From CAJBLF01 sp964430205 (GTDB lineage Bacteria > Patescibacteriota > Gracilibacteria > Absconditabacterales > Absconditicoccaceae), in NCBI GenBank assembly GCA_964430205.1, contig CAYSER010000011.1, positions 1-27,540 of the forward strand: 27,540 nt of DNA, in the 5' to 3' direction. A program made the translations under genes and the position numbers. The notes beneath the pieces were generated by a model. The model saw only the letters and a list, made by a program, of their open reading frames with translations, did not search any database and was not told where the DNA came from. Positions 27,478-27,540 of the stretch are shown one piece after another; positions within the stretch are counted from its first letter, which is position 1; each line of letters starts with the position of its first letter.

Positions 27478-27540
27478 AGATTCAATCTCAATCAATCTCA
27501 ATCAATCTCAATCAATCTCAATCAATCTCAATCAATCTCA
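27478..27540. repeat. 10-bp tandem repeat (ATCAATCTCA)n at the window edge
   Basis: Six consecutive 10-bp units, the first with one mismatch, run to the last base and presumably beyond. No reading frame or gene is attached to it within the window. Confidence 0.9.

Noticed and set aside
1..27540. CRISPR arrays, insertion sequences, tRNA or rRNA genes
   Set aside because: No spaced direct repeats, transposase motifs or tRNA T-loop signatures were seen on either strand; all repeats found are short simple words without spacers.

Overview
Organism and genetic code. Most real genes in this window contain in-frame TGA codons exactly where the protein family has a conserved glycine. Examples are the Walker A loop of a PilB-type ATPase (two TGAs in GPTGAGKT), the GRLD motif of a pseudouridine synthase, the SSGTTG loop of a GH3 enzyme, and HKSLRG and the YGG of serine hydroxymethyltransferase. 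UGA is therefore read as glycine (translation table 25). This is established for the candidate phyla Absconditabacteria (SR1) and Gracilibacteria (BD1-5). The window is chromosomal DNA of such an ultrasmall, probably host-dependent bacterium; I cannot choose between the two phyla. All coordinates below are gene models rebuilt with TGA = Gly and only TAA/TAG as stops. Shine-Dalgarno sites are rare, and several promoters share a TATACT -10 box.

Layout. 1-3710 (minus strand): a partial SAM methyltransferase, a DEDDy-type exonuclease and a large membrane-anchored protein of unknown function. 3912-5068 (plus): a tiny Thr/Pro-rich lipoprotein, an RsuA/RluB-type pseudouridine synthase and a possible structured RNA with a terminator. 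5111-9167 (minus): a MazG-like nucleotide pyrophosphohydrolase, mutS (with an 8 x 7 bp tandem repeat inside the gene) and a universal stress protein. 9330-11307 (plus): a pilB-type ATPase and a small partner. 11492-14955 (minus): a cold-shock protein, a small conserved-looking protein and pheT. 15254-18915 (plus): a coiled-coil protein, a GH3-family acyl-adenylating enzyme and a C39-like papain-fold protein, apparently one operon. 18950-20465 (plus): glyA plus a small basic protein. 20499-21230 (minus): an unknown protein. 21408-21808: an orphan transcription unit with strong promoter and terminator but no intact ORF. 21915-24606 (plus): a DUF456-like membrane protein, an anchored unknown protein and a secreted GH26-like glycoside hydrolase. 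24651-26003 (minus): a 56-residue protein and a membrane-anchored MoxR ATPase. 26033-26132: a 100-N scaffold gap. 26143-27380: an MscS channel and a SecG-like small membrane protein. A 10-bp tandem repeat runs off the right edge.

How it fits together. Housekeeping functions (translation: pheT, rRNA pseudouridylation; one-carbon metabolism: glyA; repair and nucleotide sanitation: mutS with the MazG-like gene) are mixed with envelope and surface functions (PilB, lipoprotein, MscS, MoxR, secreted glycosidase). That is typical of a small surface-attached bacterium. Simple 7-10 bp word repeats recur between genes and also inside mutS and pheT. The most unusual items are the mutS heptanucleotide repeat, the GH3/C39 operon, the orphan unit at 21.4-21.8 kb, and a gene that ends in tandem TGA just before a terminator although TGA should not stop translation here.
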